A stretch of DNA of 17,469 nucleotides, taken from positions 1 through 17,469 of the forward strand of contig CAYRGE010000010.1 of assembly GCA_964423985.1 (NCBI GenBank). Direction: 5' to 3'. Positions within the stretch are counted from its first letter, which is position 1, and each line of letters starts with the position of its first letter. The position numbers and the translations under genes were made by a program. This DNA is from CAYRGE01 sp964423985 (GTDB lineage: Bacteria; Patescibacteriota; Minisyncoccia; Phycocordibacterales; CAYRGE01). Under the pieces are notes generated by a model. It ran no database searches. It was not told where the DNA came from and saw only the letters and a program-made list of their open reading frames with translations. Below, piece after piece: positions 1 through 7,140 of the stretch.

Positions 1-1852
1 AAACATCTCCTACTGTGTGTAATCTTGCTTGTGGTGTTGTTGTGCCAATGCCAACGCTATCATTTGGATTGTTTAAGGTTGCGTATACGCCGTCAGAACC
101 AAAAGCACTTGGTGTGGTTGTGCTAACTGTAATTGGAGTCCAGAAACCACCCAAATTCTTGACTTGAATCACCCCACCACTATCACGAATACCATAACCA
201 TCTGTACTTGTTGCGTTATTAAAATTAATGTATCTGTTTAATCCTGAAAGAATAATATTTCCACCAATAGAAATTCTTGAAAAAGAAGAGCTTGTGCCAA
301 CAGACAACATATCTGTTATAAATAAATTCGTTGTTGTTGCATTTGTAAAGAATGCAGTTGATGAGGTTGACATTCCAATTGGTGTGGCGTCAATCCTTCC
401 ACCTACTACAGTGAGCACATCATCTATGTCGCTATCCACAACACAACCAACACAACCACCACGACCACGCACACTCTCAAGTGTTGAGTTGTTGTTTATT
501 GTAAGAGAGCTAATAGAAATATCGCTCCCTCCAGATAACCTTAGAGCACCTCTTCTCCCTTGCAAAGACAAAACCCCTGCACTACCTCCTCCAGAAATAA
601 TTGTTGTACCTGCTCCGGTTGAAGATATTATGGGATTTGAGGGATCGCCACTAATAGTAATATTGCTTCCTGCTTGAAGTGAGTTAATTATATTAGATGC
701 AAATATACTGCCTTGACCTGCATCTATATCAGCATTGTTTGTTTTTATCCCGCCCAACACTTCAAGAAGTCCATCAACTGTTCCTCTCCCTGAGATGTGA
801 TTGTCTCCACCAACTCGTAAATCTCCATCAATCGTTCCTTGACCTGCCGTAATACTATCTCCACCAACTCGTAAATTTCCACCAATTGTTTCTTGTCCTG
901 AAACATAACTGTCCCCATAAACTCGTAATGCTCCATCAGTTATTATATCCCCTTCTACCACAAGACCTTCATCAATATACACATCGCTATTTATATTTAA
1001 AAAATCCTTATTTATAATTTCTCTCTCAACACGAACAATTGTACGCACTGGTGCTTCTTGTTCTGGATAAACAATTTGCTGTGTTGCTGTAACACCATCC
1101 ATATTGTTTTGTTTTATATTTTTATGATTTATTGTCGTTGTAACTTTTGTTTCACTACTTCCACTTAACCATTTGCGAATAAAACTAAATGTGTTTTGTG
1201 TCTGTTCTGAAATTTCTGTAAATGCACCTGTTACAACTTCATACACACCAGCTATGTGTTCCCTCGAGTTAGTATCCATGTTATTGGTCTTTTGTTCTTC
1301 TGTTTGAATTTCTAGGTTTTTTTCTGTTTCTTTTTGTTCAGTAAACAATAAATCATTATGAGAATAATTATGAAAAACGCTATCATCTATATCTGTAATA
1401 TTACGGCCATCTTTTAATAATGTTCCTGAAAATAAAATAAGTACAAAAATTCCAACTACGACAACAGCACTTGTAGCTATCCGTGTTAAAAACAATGACT
1501 GACGCTTTACTGGTAATTTATTTTTACCAGTAACAGTGTTTCTTAAAAACTCATTTTTTTGTGTGGATTTAAAAAACGACTTTTTTAGATAGTTTTGCTT
1601 TTCAATATCATAATATTCTTTTATTCGCAATTCTGCTAATTTTTTTTTCCTAGCCTTTTTTTCTTTTGCATTTTTGATTAAAAAATCATCAAAAAATTCT
1701 TCTTCTACGAACCATACTCCAGAAACCTTCCTCCCTTTAATTTTTCCAAGTCTACACAATCGAGAAACATAATCATAGGTAAATCCACTTTTTTCTCCAG
1801 CGCCTTTAGACGATATATATCTTTTATTTTCAAAAAATAATGTTTTAGTCAT
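1..1852 (-). CDS. Large surface protein with HTH head, one TM helix and repeat-rich exterior (3' end outside window)
   Basis: An open frame runs without a stop from the ATG at 1852 to the left edge, giving 617 residues; the C-terminus is missing. Residues 1-55 form an excisionase/MerR-like helix-turn-helix head (ISSKGAGEKSGFTYDYVSRL, then a GKIKGRKVSGVWFV wing). A Lys/Glu-rich linker follows, then one transmembrane helix at about 122-145 (ATSAVVVVGIFVLILF). The rest is predicted extracytoplasmic: a Gln/Glu/Thr-rich stalk, three 18-residue repeats (307-360, G-x-L-R-V-x-G-D type), a Gly/Ser/Thr-rich region, NATTTNLF near residue 504 and VGIGTTTPQARLHTVG near 600. I recognise these last motifs from large CPR surface or fibre-like proteins, where they recur many times. 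Its function is probably cell-surface attachment or structure, which is inference. The head aligns without gaps to the start of the protein at 3139-2669. No Shine-Dalgarno is visible; a TATTAT box lies 8 bases before the ATG. Confidence 0.88.
   Translation of the reverse strand, partial: MTKTLFFENKRYISSKGAGEKSGFTYDYVSRLCRLGKIKGRKVSGVWFVEEEFFDDFLIKNAKEKKARKKKLAELRIKEYYDIEKQNYLKKSFFKSTQKNEFLRNTVTGKNKLPVKRQSLFLTRIATSAVVVVGIFVLILFSGTLLKDGRNITDIDDSVFHNYSHNDLLFTEQKETEKNLEIQTEEQKTNNMDTNSREHIAGVYEVVTGAFTEISEQTQNTFSFIRKWLSGSSETKVTTTINHKNIKQNNMDGVTATQQIVYPEQEAPVRTIVRVEREIINKDFLNINSDVYIDEGLVVEGDIITDGALRVYGDSYVSGQETIGGNLRVGGDSITAGQGTIDGDLRVGGDNHISGRGTVDGLLEVLGGIKTNNADIDAGQGSIFASNIINSLQAGSNITISGDPSNPIISSTGAGTTIISGGGSAGVLSLQGRRGALRLSGGSDISISSLTINNNSTLESVRGRGGCVGCVVDSDIDDVLTVVGGRIDATPIGMSTSSTAFFTNATTTNLFITDMLSVGTSSSFSRISIGGNIILSGLNRYINFNNATSTDGYGIRDSGGVIQVKNLGGFWTPITVSTTTPSAFGSDGVYATLNNPNDSVGIGTTTPQARLHTVGDV
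773..934 (-). repeat. Three in-frame 54-bp tandem repeats in the surface protein
   Basis: Three consecutive 54-bp units (934-881, 880-827, 826-773) encode 18-residue repeats that begin GALRVYGD, GNLRVGGD and GDLRVGGD and end QETIG, QGTID and RGTVD. A weaker fourth unit follows (GLLEVLGG). The hydrophobic/glycine periodicity suits short beta strands, as in a beta-solenoid or trimeric fibre; that structural reading is inference. Confidence 0.8.
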
Positions 1853-2050
1853 ACAAAAAAATAATATCGCATCTACGAATTAACTATATTCTACAACAAA
1901 AAGCCTGTTCGCCAAAATATAATTCCATATCAAAAATGTGGATAAGTGTTTTAGCAAATGCGAAGTTTTTGTGTTTGAGTTTTAAATTTTAAATTACTCC
2001 CAGTTCAAAGCTAAGTTCAAGACCACACAGTAGTTTCAAAGTTTAATTGC

Positions 2051-2083
2051 AACACCTAATCTTAGTTATTAAGATTAGGTGTT
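2051..2083. repeat. Perfect 14-bp inverted repeat
   Basis: Arms AACACCTAATCTTA (2051-2064) and TAAGATTAGGTGTT (2070-2083) are exactly complementary around a 5-base loop. There is no U-run on either side, so it is not a clear intrinsic terminator. It ends directly where the first copy of the dispersed repeat begins (2084). It could act as an RNA stem or be the border of a mobile repeat. Confidence 0.75.
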
Positions 2084-2367
2084 CTGTCATTGCTAGGAAC
2101 GAAGCAATCCAGAATTGTTGTTTCGGATTTAAATTTTTATACTGGATTGCTTCGTCGTTCCGCTACTACTACACTTCTCCGCAAAGACAATGAGTGTTGT
2201 TTCACTTCTCGCAATAGTGGTGGATGCATTATAAGCAGTTGCTTTGTCATTGCGAGCATTTATTCTGTTACCACTATCAGTTGTTTGTCAGTGCGAATAC
2301 CACCTGCCACTAGCAGTTATCTGTCATTGCGAGGTACGAAGCAAACCAGAATTATCGTTTCGAGTTT
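2084..2367. repeat. Cluster of decayed dispersed palindromic repeats (CATTGCGAGG-type)
   Basis: Two 47-base direct copies (2084-2130 and 2321-2367) match at 40 positions and begin CTGTCATTGC. Shorter remnants of the same start occur near 2243-2256 (TTGTCATTGCGAG) and 2284-2296 (TTGTCAGTGCGAA). The first copy carries the palindrome ACGAAGCAATCCAG (2099-2112) against CTGGATTGCTTCGT (2142-2155), extendable to GGAAC/GTTCC with a 3-base bulge. I recognise this CATTGCGAGGAACGAAGCAA motif as a dispersed intergenic repeat found in unrelated bacteria. No transposase is nearby, so it looks like a non-autonomous MITE/REP-like element. Confidence 0.75.
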
Positions 2368-2644
2368 ATGTTTTCATTTCCAAAAAACCCAAAACAATAT
2401 GATATTGAGTAAATAGCTTTTATTCTACGCACTAAACAAAAAAACTAATTAACAAGCAATATTATTCATTAATATCGAGTAATTAAAAAAAATAGACTAC
2501 GAACAATCTATATAAACAAAGAGTGTTCGCCATTTATTATTACTATCCACAACAAAACAAAAAAACAAAGGTATGCGCGCGAAAGTTAAATCACCTTGAG
2601 CCTGTTCTTTGGTTTATAAATACATAAACTCGTCTTGCCGAGAT

Positions 2645-2653
2645 AGTATAGCA
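2645..2653 (-). promoter_or_regulatory. Extended -10 promoter candidate downstream of the HTH gene
   Basis: Read on the minus strand, TGC-TATACT forms an extended -10 element just after the stop codon at 2669. No good -35 is seen. Transcription would enter the repeat-bearing region toward the surface-protein gene. The site is sequence-only evidence in an AT-rich genome. Confidence 0.3.
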
Positions 2654-2668
2654 CAAAAAAGAAAGGTT

Positions 2669-3139
2669 CTAGTAGTGCCTTGTGTAAGTCAGCTCTTTTT
2701 GAAATAAGAACAAGGATAATAGCACCATTAGGACTATTACTATAAAGATAGCTATTTTAAGTGTTGCTAGGCGATGTTGCTTGTTTGAGGTATTAACACA
2801 ATCAACGACTATCGCCTCCTTATCTACGGCACTTGCAGTTTGTTTTACCGTTGTGACCAATATCTTATTTGCCTTACTTGTTTTTGCTTCTTTTTTTACA
2901 CTAACTTGTATCTTGTTTGTTTTTTTCTTGCTTACTATGGATCTCTTGGTTGATGGAGATATTAATTTATGGTTCCTAATAGATACTTCTTCAATATACC
3001 AATTTCTTCCTAGTAGTTTTGCGTTTATTTTACCAGACCTACAAAGCTGACCTACATAATCTGCGGTATAGTTAGTAATTCTTGCTGCTCGTTTTGACGA
3101 GATAAAGGCTTTTCCTTCAAAAACAAGTGTTTCATCCAT
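2669..3139 (-). CDS. Small HTH-domain protein with C-terminal transmembrane helix
   Basis: The product has 156 residues from the ATG at 3139. Residues 1-50 are an excisionase/MerR-like helix-turn-helix with wing (ISSKRAARITNYTADYVGQL, GKINAKLLGRNWYIEE). A Lys/Thr/Ser-rich linker follows, then one transmembrane helix at about 128-146 and a short tail of about 10 residues. An ATG at 3160 would add seven residues. I prefer 3139 because the protein then aligns gap-free with the surface protein at 1852 (MDETLVFEGKAFISSK against MTKTLFFENKRYISSK) and because a TTGATT-16-TATACT promoter ends 7 bases before it. It lies directly after the epsilon gene but probably has its own promoter. It may be a membrane-tethered regulator or an anchoring module; no specific function is known to me. 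Confidence 0.85.
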   Translation of the reverse strand: MDETLVFEGKAFISSKRAARITNYTADYVGQLCRSGKINAKLLGRNWYIEEVSIRNHKLISPSTKRSIVSKKKTNKIQVSVKKEAKTSKANKILVTTVKQTASAVDKEAIVVDCVNTSNKQHRLATLKIAIFIVIVLMVLLSLFLFQKELTYTRHY

Positions 3140-3146
3140 TACCTTA

Positions 3147-3174
3147 AGTATATACACCATTCAACATAAATCAA
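3147..3174 (-). promoter_or_regulatory. Promoter for the small HTH gene, probably leaderless
   Basis: On the minus strand TTGATT (3174-3169), a 16-base spacer and TATACT (3152-3147) precede the ATG at 3139 by 7 bases. A transcript would therefore start at or one base before the start codon. The -35 overlaps the stop codon of the upstream epsilon gene. Confidence 0.5.
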
Positions 3175-3422
3175 GGCAAGAATATAGACACCTTGTCGTT
3201 AAAAACATGTATTATTGAGTGTTTAAATTTAAACTCTTTAGTGTTTCCGTCTGGTGTGTGTATGATAATTGGTTTGTTTTTTATAATTGTTATAAATTTC
3301 GCATGCTCTGGCAGTATATCAAAACAACCCTTTGAGTTTTCAGACGAAACAGCAACCGCTTCTCCTTCCCACAAAACATACTCTCGCCCTGTTATTTTTA
3401 CATTAAGATTGTATTCATCCAT
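3171..3422 (-). CDS. atpC: F1 epsilon subunit, N-terminal domain only
   Basis: The product has 83 residues and resembles the N-terminal beta-sandwich of F-type ATPase epsilon: LWEGEAVAVSSENSKGCFDI followed by LPEHAKFITII matches the family pattern EGEA-AVS-x-G-xFGILPGHAPLLT. In ATP synthase this domain sits at the foot of gamma and contacts the c ring. The usual C-terminal helical hairpin, which makes ordinary epsilon about 130-140 residues and acts as an ATPase brake, is absent: a stop codon follows the last strand. It is the last gene of the F1 cluster, 33 bases after beta. It has one of the few recognisable ribosome sites here, AGGTG seven bases before the ATG. Confidence 0.85.
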   Translation of the reverse strand: MDEYNLNVKITGREYVLWEGEAVAVSSENSKGCFDILPEHAKFITIIKNKPIIIHTPDGNTKEFKFKHSIIHVFNDKVSIFLP

Positions 3423-3455
3423 ACATTTTCACCTTTAAAACATACTAGCTTTTTC

Positions 3456-4838
3456 TTAGTTTAGTGTTGCGCTCTTTGTGTCACCTATATATAAGAACTT
3501 TTCTGGAGGGACAAGATCGAGTGTGCCATCAAGTATTGCGCCAACATCTATTACCACATCCTTTATACCAACATATATTCCTTTTCGCCCTGACTGAACC
3601 TCTGTTGTAAAGAAAGATTGAGTCATATAATTAAGAAGTTTTTGTGCTCTGGTATAGATTTTTTGATTTTCAGCAGACAGTTCCTCTTCGCCAACTATTG
3701 TAACAATTCTAGATAATCGCTCATACTGGCTCAATACTTCAGTTGCTTTAGTTACAGCCTTGTAATGATCTTGGTTAATACCGCTTGAATTAATCATGGA
3801 TGATCTTGAATAAAAAGGATCTACTGCTGGATGTCTACCTTGCTGTGTCATCGGCCTCGAAAGGATAGCTACTGCATCAAGGTGTGGAATTGTAGCTGCT
3901 ATTGTTGGATTACTAAGTTCATCAGCTGGAACATATACAGCTTGCACAGATGTTATTGTTGCTTTGCTGGTACTTGTTAACCTGTTTTCAAACTGAGCAA
4001 TTTCAGACTGAAGAGTTGGTTGATATCCAAATTCAGAGGGTATCTCTCCCATAAGAGTAGATAGCTCGCTTCCTGCTTGTAAAAACCTGAATACATTATC
4101 AACAAAAAACAACACATCCCATTCTTTTTCGTCTCTAAAATATTCAGCTAGTGTTGCTGCTGACCAGGCTGTCCTAAATCGCACCGCTGCGTTTTGATTG
4201 ATATGTCCCATTACTAAAACTGCTCTCTCAAGAAGATTACTCTCATCTAGAGTTCTCCATAGTTCTCTGGATTCACGGATTCGCTCACCTATGCCAGCAA
4301 ACACAGATACTCCTTTATACCTACTACTTATGTTGTGTAAAATTTCTGCCATCAGTACTGTCTTACCAACCCCCGCCCCCCCCACAATTCCTAGTTTTCC
4401 GCCACGCGGGATTGGAGTAAAAAAATCAATTGCCTTAATTCCTGTTTCTGTTACCTCTGTTATTGTTGGAGTATGTTGTATTACTGTTTTGGGTTTTGAG
4501 TATATTGACCGAAATCCCTTAGATTTGATTGAACCTCTTCCATCTTCAGGGTCTCCAAATAAATTCATAACGCGACCAAGGATATCTCTCCCTACAGGTA
4601 TTGCAATTTGACTACCATCGCCCCAAACATCCATATTCCGTGTAATTGTTTTTTGTGAAGATAATAAAAGACCAGTAATTGTATCACTATCTATGTATTC
4701 ATATACCTCAACACGAACAGTGTCGTCTTTTTTGGATACAAGTAGCTCTCTCAATTTAGGGCGATACATCCCTTCGCACCCAATAGATACTATCTGTCCA
4801 TTTATGCTTTTTATCCTCCCTACAAACTGTAATTTCAT
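3456..4838 (-). CDS. atpD: F1 catalytic beta-type subunit, divergent
   Basis: The product has 460 residues from the ATG at 4838, which overlaps the gamma stop as ATGA; an ATG at 4850 would add four residues. Catalytic features are kept: P-loop GGAGVGKT (about 153-160), GIGERIRE with the catalytic glutamate and the arginine matching E. coli E181/R182, Walker B LFFVDNVFR with the R246 equivalent, and GYQPTL and ITSVQAVYVPADEL. Several usually invariant stretches are changed. MNEPPGAR reads INQNAAVR, LGRMPSAVGYQP reads MGEIPSEFGYQP, DPLDSTSR reads DPFYSRSS, and DELSEED reads EELSAEN. It should bind and hydrolyse ATP in an alpha3beta3 head with the alpha gene in this operon. Whether it makes ATP in vivo is open, because no a or c subunit is encoded nearby. 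Confidence 0.93.
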   Translation of the reverse strand: MKLQFVGRIKSINGQIVSIGCEGMYRPKLRELLVSKKDDTVRVEVYEYIDSDTITGLLLSSQKTITRNMDVWGDGSQIAIPVGRDILGRVMNLFGDPEDGRGSIKSKGFRSIYSKPKTVIQHTPTITEVTETGIKAIDFFTPIPRGGKLGIVGGAGVGKTVLMAEILHNISSRYKGVSVFAGIGERIRESRELWRTLDESNLLERAVLVMGHINQNAAVRFRTAWSAATLAEYFRDEKEWDVLFFVDNVFRFLQAGSELSTLMGEIPSEFGYQPTLQSEIAQFENRLTSTSKATITSVQAVYVPADELSNPTIAATIPHLDAVAILSRPMTQQGRHPAVDPFYSRSSMINSSGINQDHYKAVTKATEVLSQYERLSRIVTIVGEEELSAENQKIYTRAQKLLNYMTQSFFTTEVQSGRKGIYVGIKDVVIDVGAILDGTLDLVPPEKFLYIGDTKSATLN

Positions 4839-5683
4839 GTTTTTTCCCATTTTGAAAGACCCGCAAAAGTTTCTAGAAGACGCGCGTTGCTTAATACGCG
4901 CGACTCTTTTTTAAGTTCATTCATTCTTTTTTTAATAATAACAGATGCTCTGTTTTCCGCCATGCTCATTCTCATAACACGAGTAGCCGTGCGGGCAAGC
5001 TCTGTTTCAAACATTGTTCGTTTAAACAACATATGTTTAACTCTGGTTTCAAAAAATTTTACTATCTCAAAAAGTTCTGGCTCAAGAATATAGCGCTCTG
5101 TTTGTATTGCGGTGTTTTTTATTTCTGGTGTATATGTTATATCTACCATTACTGGAGCTTGCTTAAACATATTGATAAAGCTAGGATAAAATACCAAGAC
5201 CTTGTCATAATTATTTGTTTTAGAAAGAAATAAATCAATTTCTTTTGGAGACGGATTGTCTTCACCAAAGACTGCATACTCAAATTGTTTTGCGTCTGCG
5301 TGGTTCACTAGAAACTGCCTTCCTGTTGCCCCTATAACCATAGAGACCATGTCGTCTTGTTCTTCTGTGTATTTCAAAAAAAATTCCATAACATCATTGT
5401 TAAGAGAGCCATAAAATCTTTTATTTGAGGTAATCGCAACAGCAAGCACTTTTTGTTTGTCGTCATTATTAATATCTGTGCTAATGTTTTGTTTTGCGTA
5501 GGCGGATTGTAATTTGACAAGCCTATATAAATCACTAATTTCTTTGTAAAATAACTTATTTTTTTTGAAATTCTCGCGTATTTTTTGTATATTCATTGCA
5601 CTTATATCACACAAAACCCCCGCTATAAAACCTGCGGTGCGCATGTCTTTAATTTCTTCTTTTTTATCAGTTAAGGATGACAT
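4835..5683 (-). CDS. atpG: F1 gamma subunit (central rotor shaft), divergent
   Basis: The product has 282 residues, close to the usual gamma length. The C-terminal helix is clear: EPELFEIVKFFETRVKHMLF, then ELARTATRVMRMSMAENRAS and a helix ending LLETFAGLSKWEKT, matching the family's E-x-AARM-x-AM-x-xAT-x-NA region. The N-terminal helix begins like gamma (MSSLTDKKEEIKDMRTAG), but the normal TQKITKAM-x-MVAA stretch is replaced. The central SD(K/R)GLCGGLN motif is reduced to TSNKRFYGSLN (85-95). Gamma threads the alpha3beta3 head and carries torque. The gene overlaps alpha by 13 bases upstream and beta downstream, so translation is probably coupled. Confidence 0.9.
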   Translation of the reverse strand: MSSLTDKKEEIKDMRTAGFIAGVLCDISAMNIQKIRENFKKNKLFYKEISDLYRLVKLQSAYAKQNISTDINNDDKQKVLAVAITSNKRFYGSLNNDVMEFFLKYTEEQDDMVSMVIGATGRQFLVNHADAKQFEYAVFGEDNPSPKEIDLFLSKTNNYDKVLVFYPSFINMFKQAPVMVDITYTPEIKNTAIQTERYILEPELFEIVKFFETRVKHMLFKRTMFETELARTATRVMRMSMAENRASVIIKKRMNELKKESRVLSNARLLETFAGLSKWEKT

Positions 5684-7140
5684 ATTTCTTCAAATACCGA
5701 CAAATGACTATTAAGTATATTCAAAAAACTATTCAATGAAATATCTTTTCTTGCTGCTTCTCTTACTATTTCAAGATTTTTGTTTTTTGACGCTGTTTTA
5801 ATTAGTATTTTTTTATTCTTTTTTAAAAACTCCATATCTCTGTCTATTAAAAAATGTGTCAACGAAAGTCCGAGCATTAAAACTTGAGCATCAGGTGGAA
5901 TATTCTCAGATGGAGATTGTTTTAGTATTTCTAATATTAATCTACCTCTATGTAGTATTTTTTGTGTCTTAGTACTCGCTTGTGTACCAAACCTACTAAA
6001 TTCTTCTTGTTTTTTATATTCAGATAATTTTACTAAAATTTCAGTTGCAATCTGTTTTTGAATTAAGCACTGTGTATTCCTACCAACACGAGTTACAGAC
6101 TGTTCAAGCGAAATTGTGGGATAATATCCCTGCGCACAAACGGTAGCAGAAAGCGAAAAATGCCCATCAGTTGATGCCATAATATTTGTTGGAATAAGGT
6201 CAGTTATATTTTTAATATCTGTCTCAAGCACAGGCAATAAGGTTATCGTTCCTCCTCCAGCCTCCTTGTTAAAAGCTCCTGACCTCTCCATTAGGTGTGC
6301 GTGTTGATAAAAAATATCGCCAGGATATGACTCTTGTCCAGGCAACCTTCCTTGCAACAAGCTAATTTCGCGCAAATATTTTGCATGCGTTCCAAGATCG
6401 TCAAGTATTAACAAAACATCTCTGTTTTGTTTTCTAAAAAACTCTGCTAGAGAAAAAGCTATTGATGGAGCAATAGCTATCATTGGAGATGAATCATTTG
6501 ACGGTATTGCGAGTAAAATTGTTTTGCTGTCTTTTTCCCCTCTAAATATCCCGTTGGAAATTTTACGGATATTATCAAGTGGCTTACCTATTGCTGCATA
6601 TATGCAAACTGTTTCTTGTTTTTCTTGATTGTGAATAATGTTCTGCAAGAGAGTTGTTTTCCCACTGTTAGTAGCTCCAAAAACCAATTGACGCTGTCCC
6701 TTGCCTATTGGGAAAAGCGTGTCAATTGCGGTAATTCCAGTAATAAATTGCTTATTAATATCTACTCGGTCATATATACCTAATGCAACGACATTTAATT
6801 CAAGCTCTGTGTTTTTTTTCTCTCTCACACCAGAAACATCTAAATATTCTCCGTATCCATTTATAACATGCCCAAATAAATGATCGCCAAATGAAAAAAT
6901 ATTTCTGTCTTTTTCTGAAAAAAACTTATCTCCCGGTTTTAACATGGCTGAGTCAAGAAGTAATGCTTCTGTTTCAGATTCTTTAAGTGCGGTTATTATT
7001 GCACGGTTACCTTTTTCATCTTTTATTAAATCATCAACCCTAGCTGAGGGAAACCCTTCGATGGTCAGTAAATACTCTTTTGCACTTACAACCACACCAA
7101 CTTCTTTGTGAAAATTTCTATCGCTGTATGTCATATTCAT
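5671..7140 (-). CDS. atpA: F1 alpha-type (regulatory) subunit, divergent
   Basis: The product has 489 residues. It has the alpha layout: a beta-barrel (about 10-100), TGITAIDTLFPIGKGQRQL leading into P-loop GATNSGKT (155-162, in place of GDRQTGKT), Walker B LLILDD (243-248), LPGQESYPGDIFYQHAHLM, and VLETDIKNITDLIPTNI, the alpha hallmark. The arginine finger is kept in SVTRVG (R351, E. coli R376). Counting back 29 residues, the position of the phosphate-contacting serine S347 is alanine (A322), and GQK is replaced by GKP after YAAI. The C-terminal helical domain is present. Overlaps with delta (23 bases) and gamma (13 bases) show a single translational unit. An in-frame ATG at 7134 is an alternative start. 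Confidence 0.93.
   Translation of the reverse strand: MNMTYSDRNFHKEVGVVVSAKEYLLTIEGFPSARVDDLIKDEKGNRAIITALKESETEALLLDSAMLKPGDKFFSEKDRNIFSFGDHLFGHVINGYGEYLDVSGVREKKNTELELNVVALGIYDRVDINKQFITGITAIDTLFPIGKGQRQLVFGATNSGKTTLLQNIIHNQEKQETVCIYAAIGKPLDNIRKISNGIFRGEKDSKTILLAIPSNDSSPMIAIAPSIAFSLAEFFRKQNRDVLLILDDLGTHAKYLREISLLQGRLPGQESYPGDIFYQHAHLMERSGAFNKEAGGGTITLLPVLETDIKNITDLIPTNIMASTDGHFSLSATVCAQGYYPTISLEQSVTRVGRNTQCLIQKQIATEILVKLSEYKKQEEFSRFGTQASTKTQKILHRGRLILEILKQSPSENIPPDAQVLMLGLSLTHFLIDRDMEFLKKNKKILIKTASKNKNLEIVREAARKDISLNSFLNILNSHLSVFEEICHP

Larger units (their letters stand above)
1853..2668. other. Gene-poor, repeat-bearing intergenic region (816 bp)
   Basis: No protein-coding gene is supported here. 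The region holds a perfect 14-bp hairpin (2051-2083), decayed copies of a dispersed palindromic repeat (2084-2367), an AT-rich stretch around 2420-2500, one perfect and one 8-of-9 DnaA-box-like nonamer (1937-1945 and 2543-2551), and an extended -10 promoter candidate at its right end (2645-2653). It separates the small HTH-membrane gene from the large surface-protein gene. Confidence 0.75.

Noticed and set aside
228..677. 149-codon plus-strand ORF rich in Pro/Val
   Set aside because: It is antisense to the surface-protein frame, which is open continuously from 1852 to the left edge and has clear domain structure.
773..934. Possible CRISPR-like array
   Set aside because: The repeats are directly tandem, in frame, diverged and without spacers, so they are protein repeats.
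745..936. 63-codon minus-strand ORF with internal repetition (EIYELVE)
   Set aside because: It is the 54-bp tandem repeat of the surface protein read in another frame.
2090..2416. 108-codon plus-strand ORF
   Set aside because: It is built from the dispersed palindromic repeat (its product starts with the repeat read as GTKQSRIV and repeats it near the end). Such repeat-derived ORFs are frequent false genes.
1906..2532. Shared nonamer TGTTCGCCA at 1906-1914 and 2524-2532
   Set aside because: About one such chance match is expected in a region of this size, and the flanks do not align.
4198..4611. Plus-strand ORFs across the F1 genes (for example 137 codons here)
   Set aside because: They are antisense shadows of strongly conserved minus-strand genes and show no recognisable protein features.
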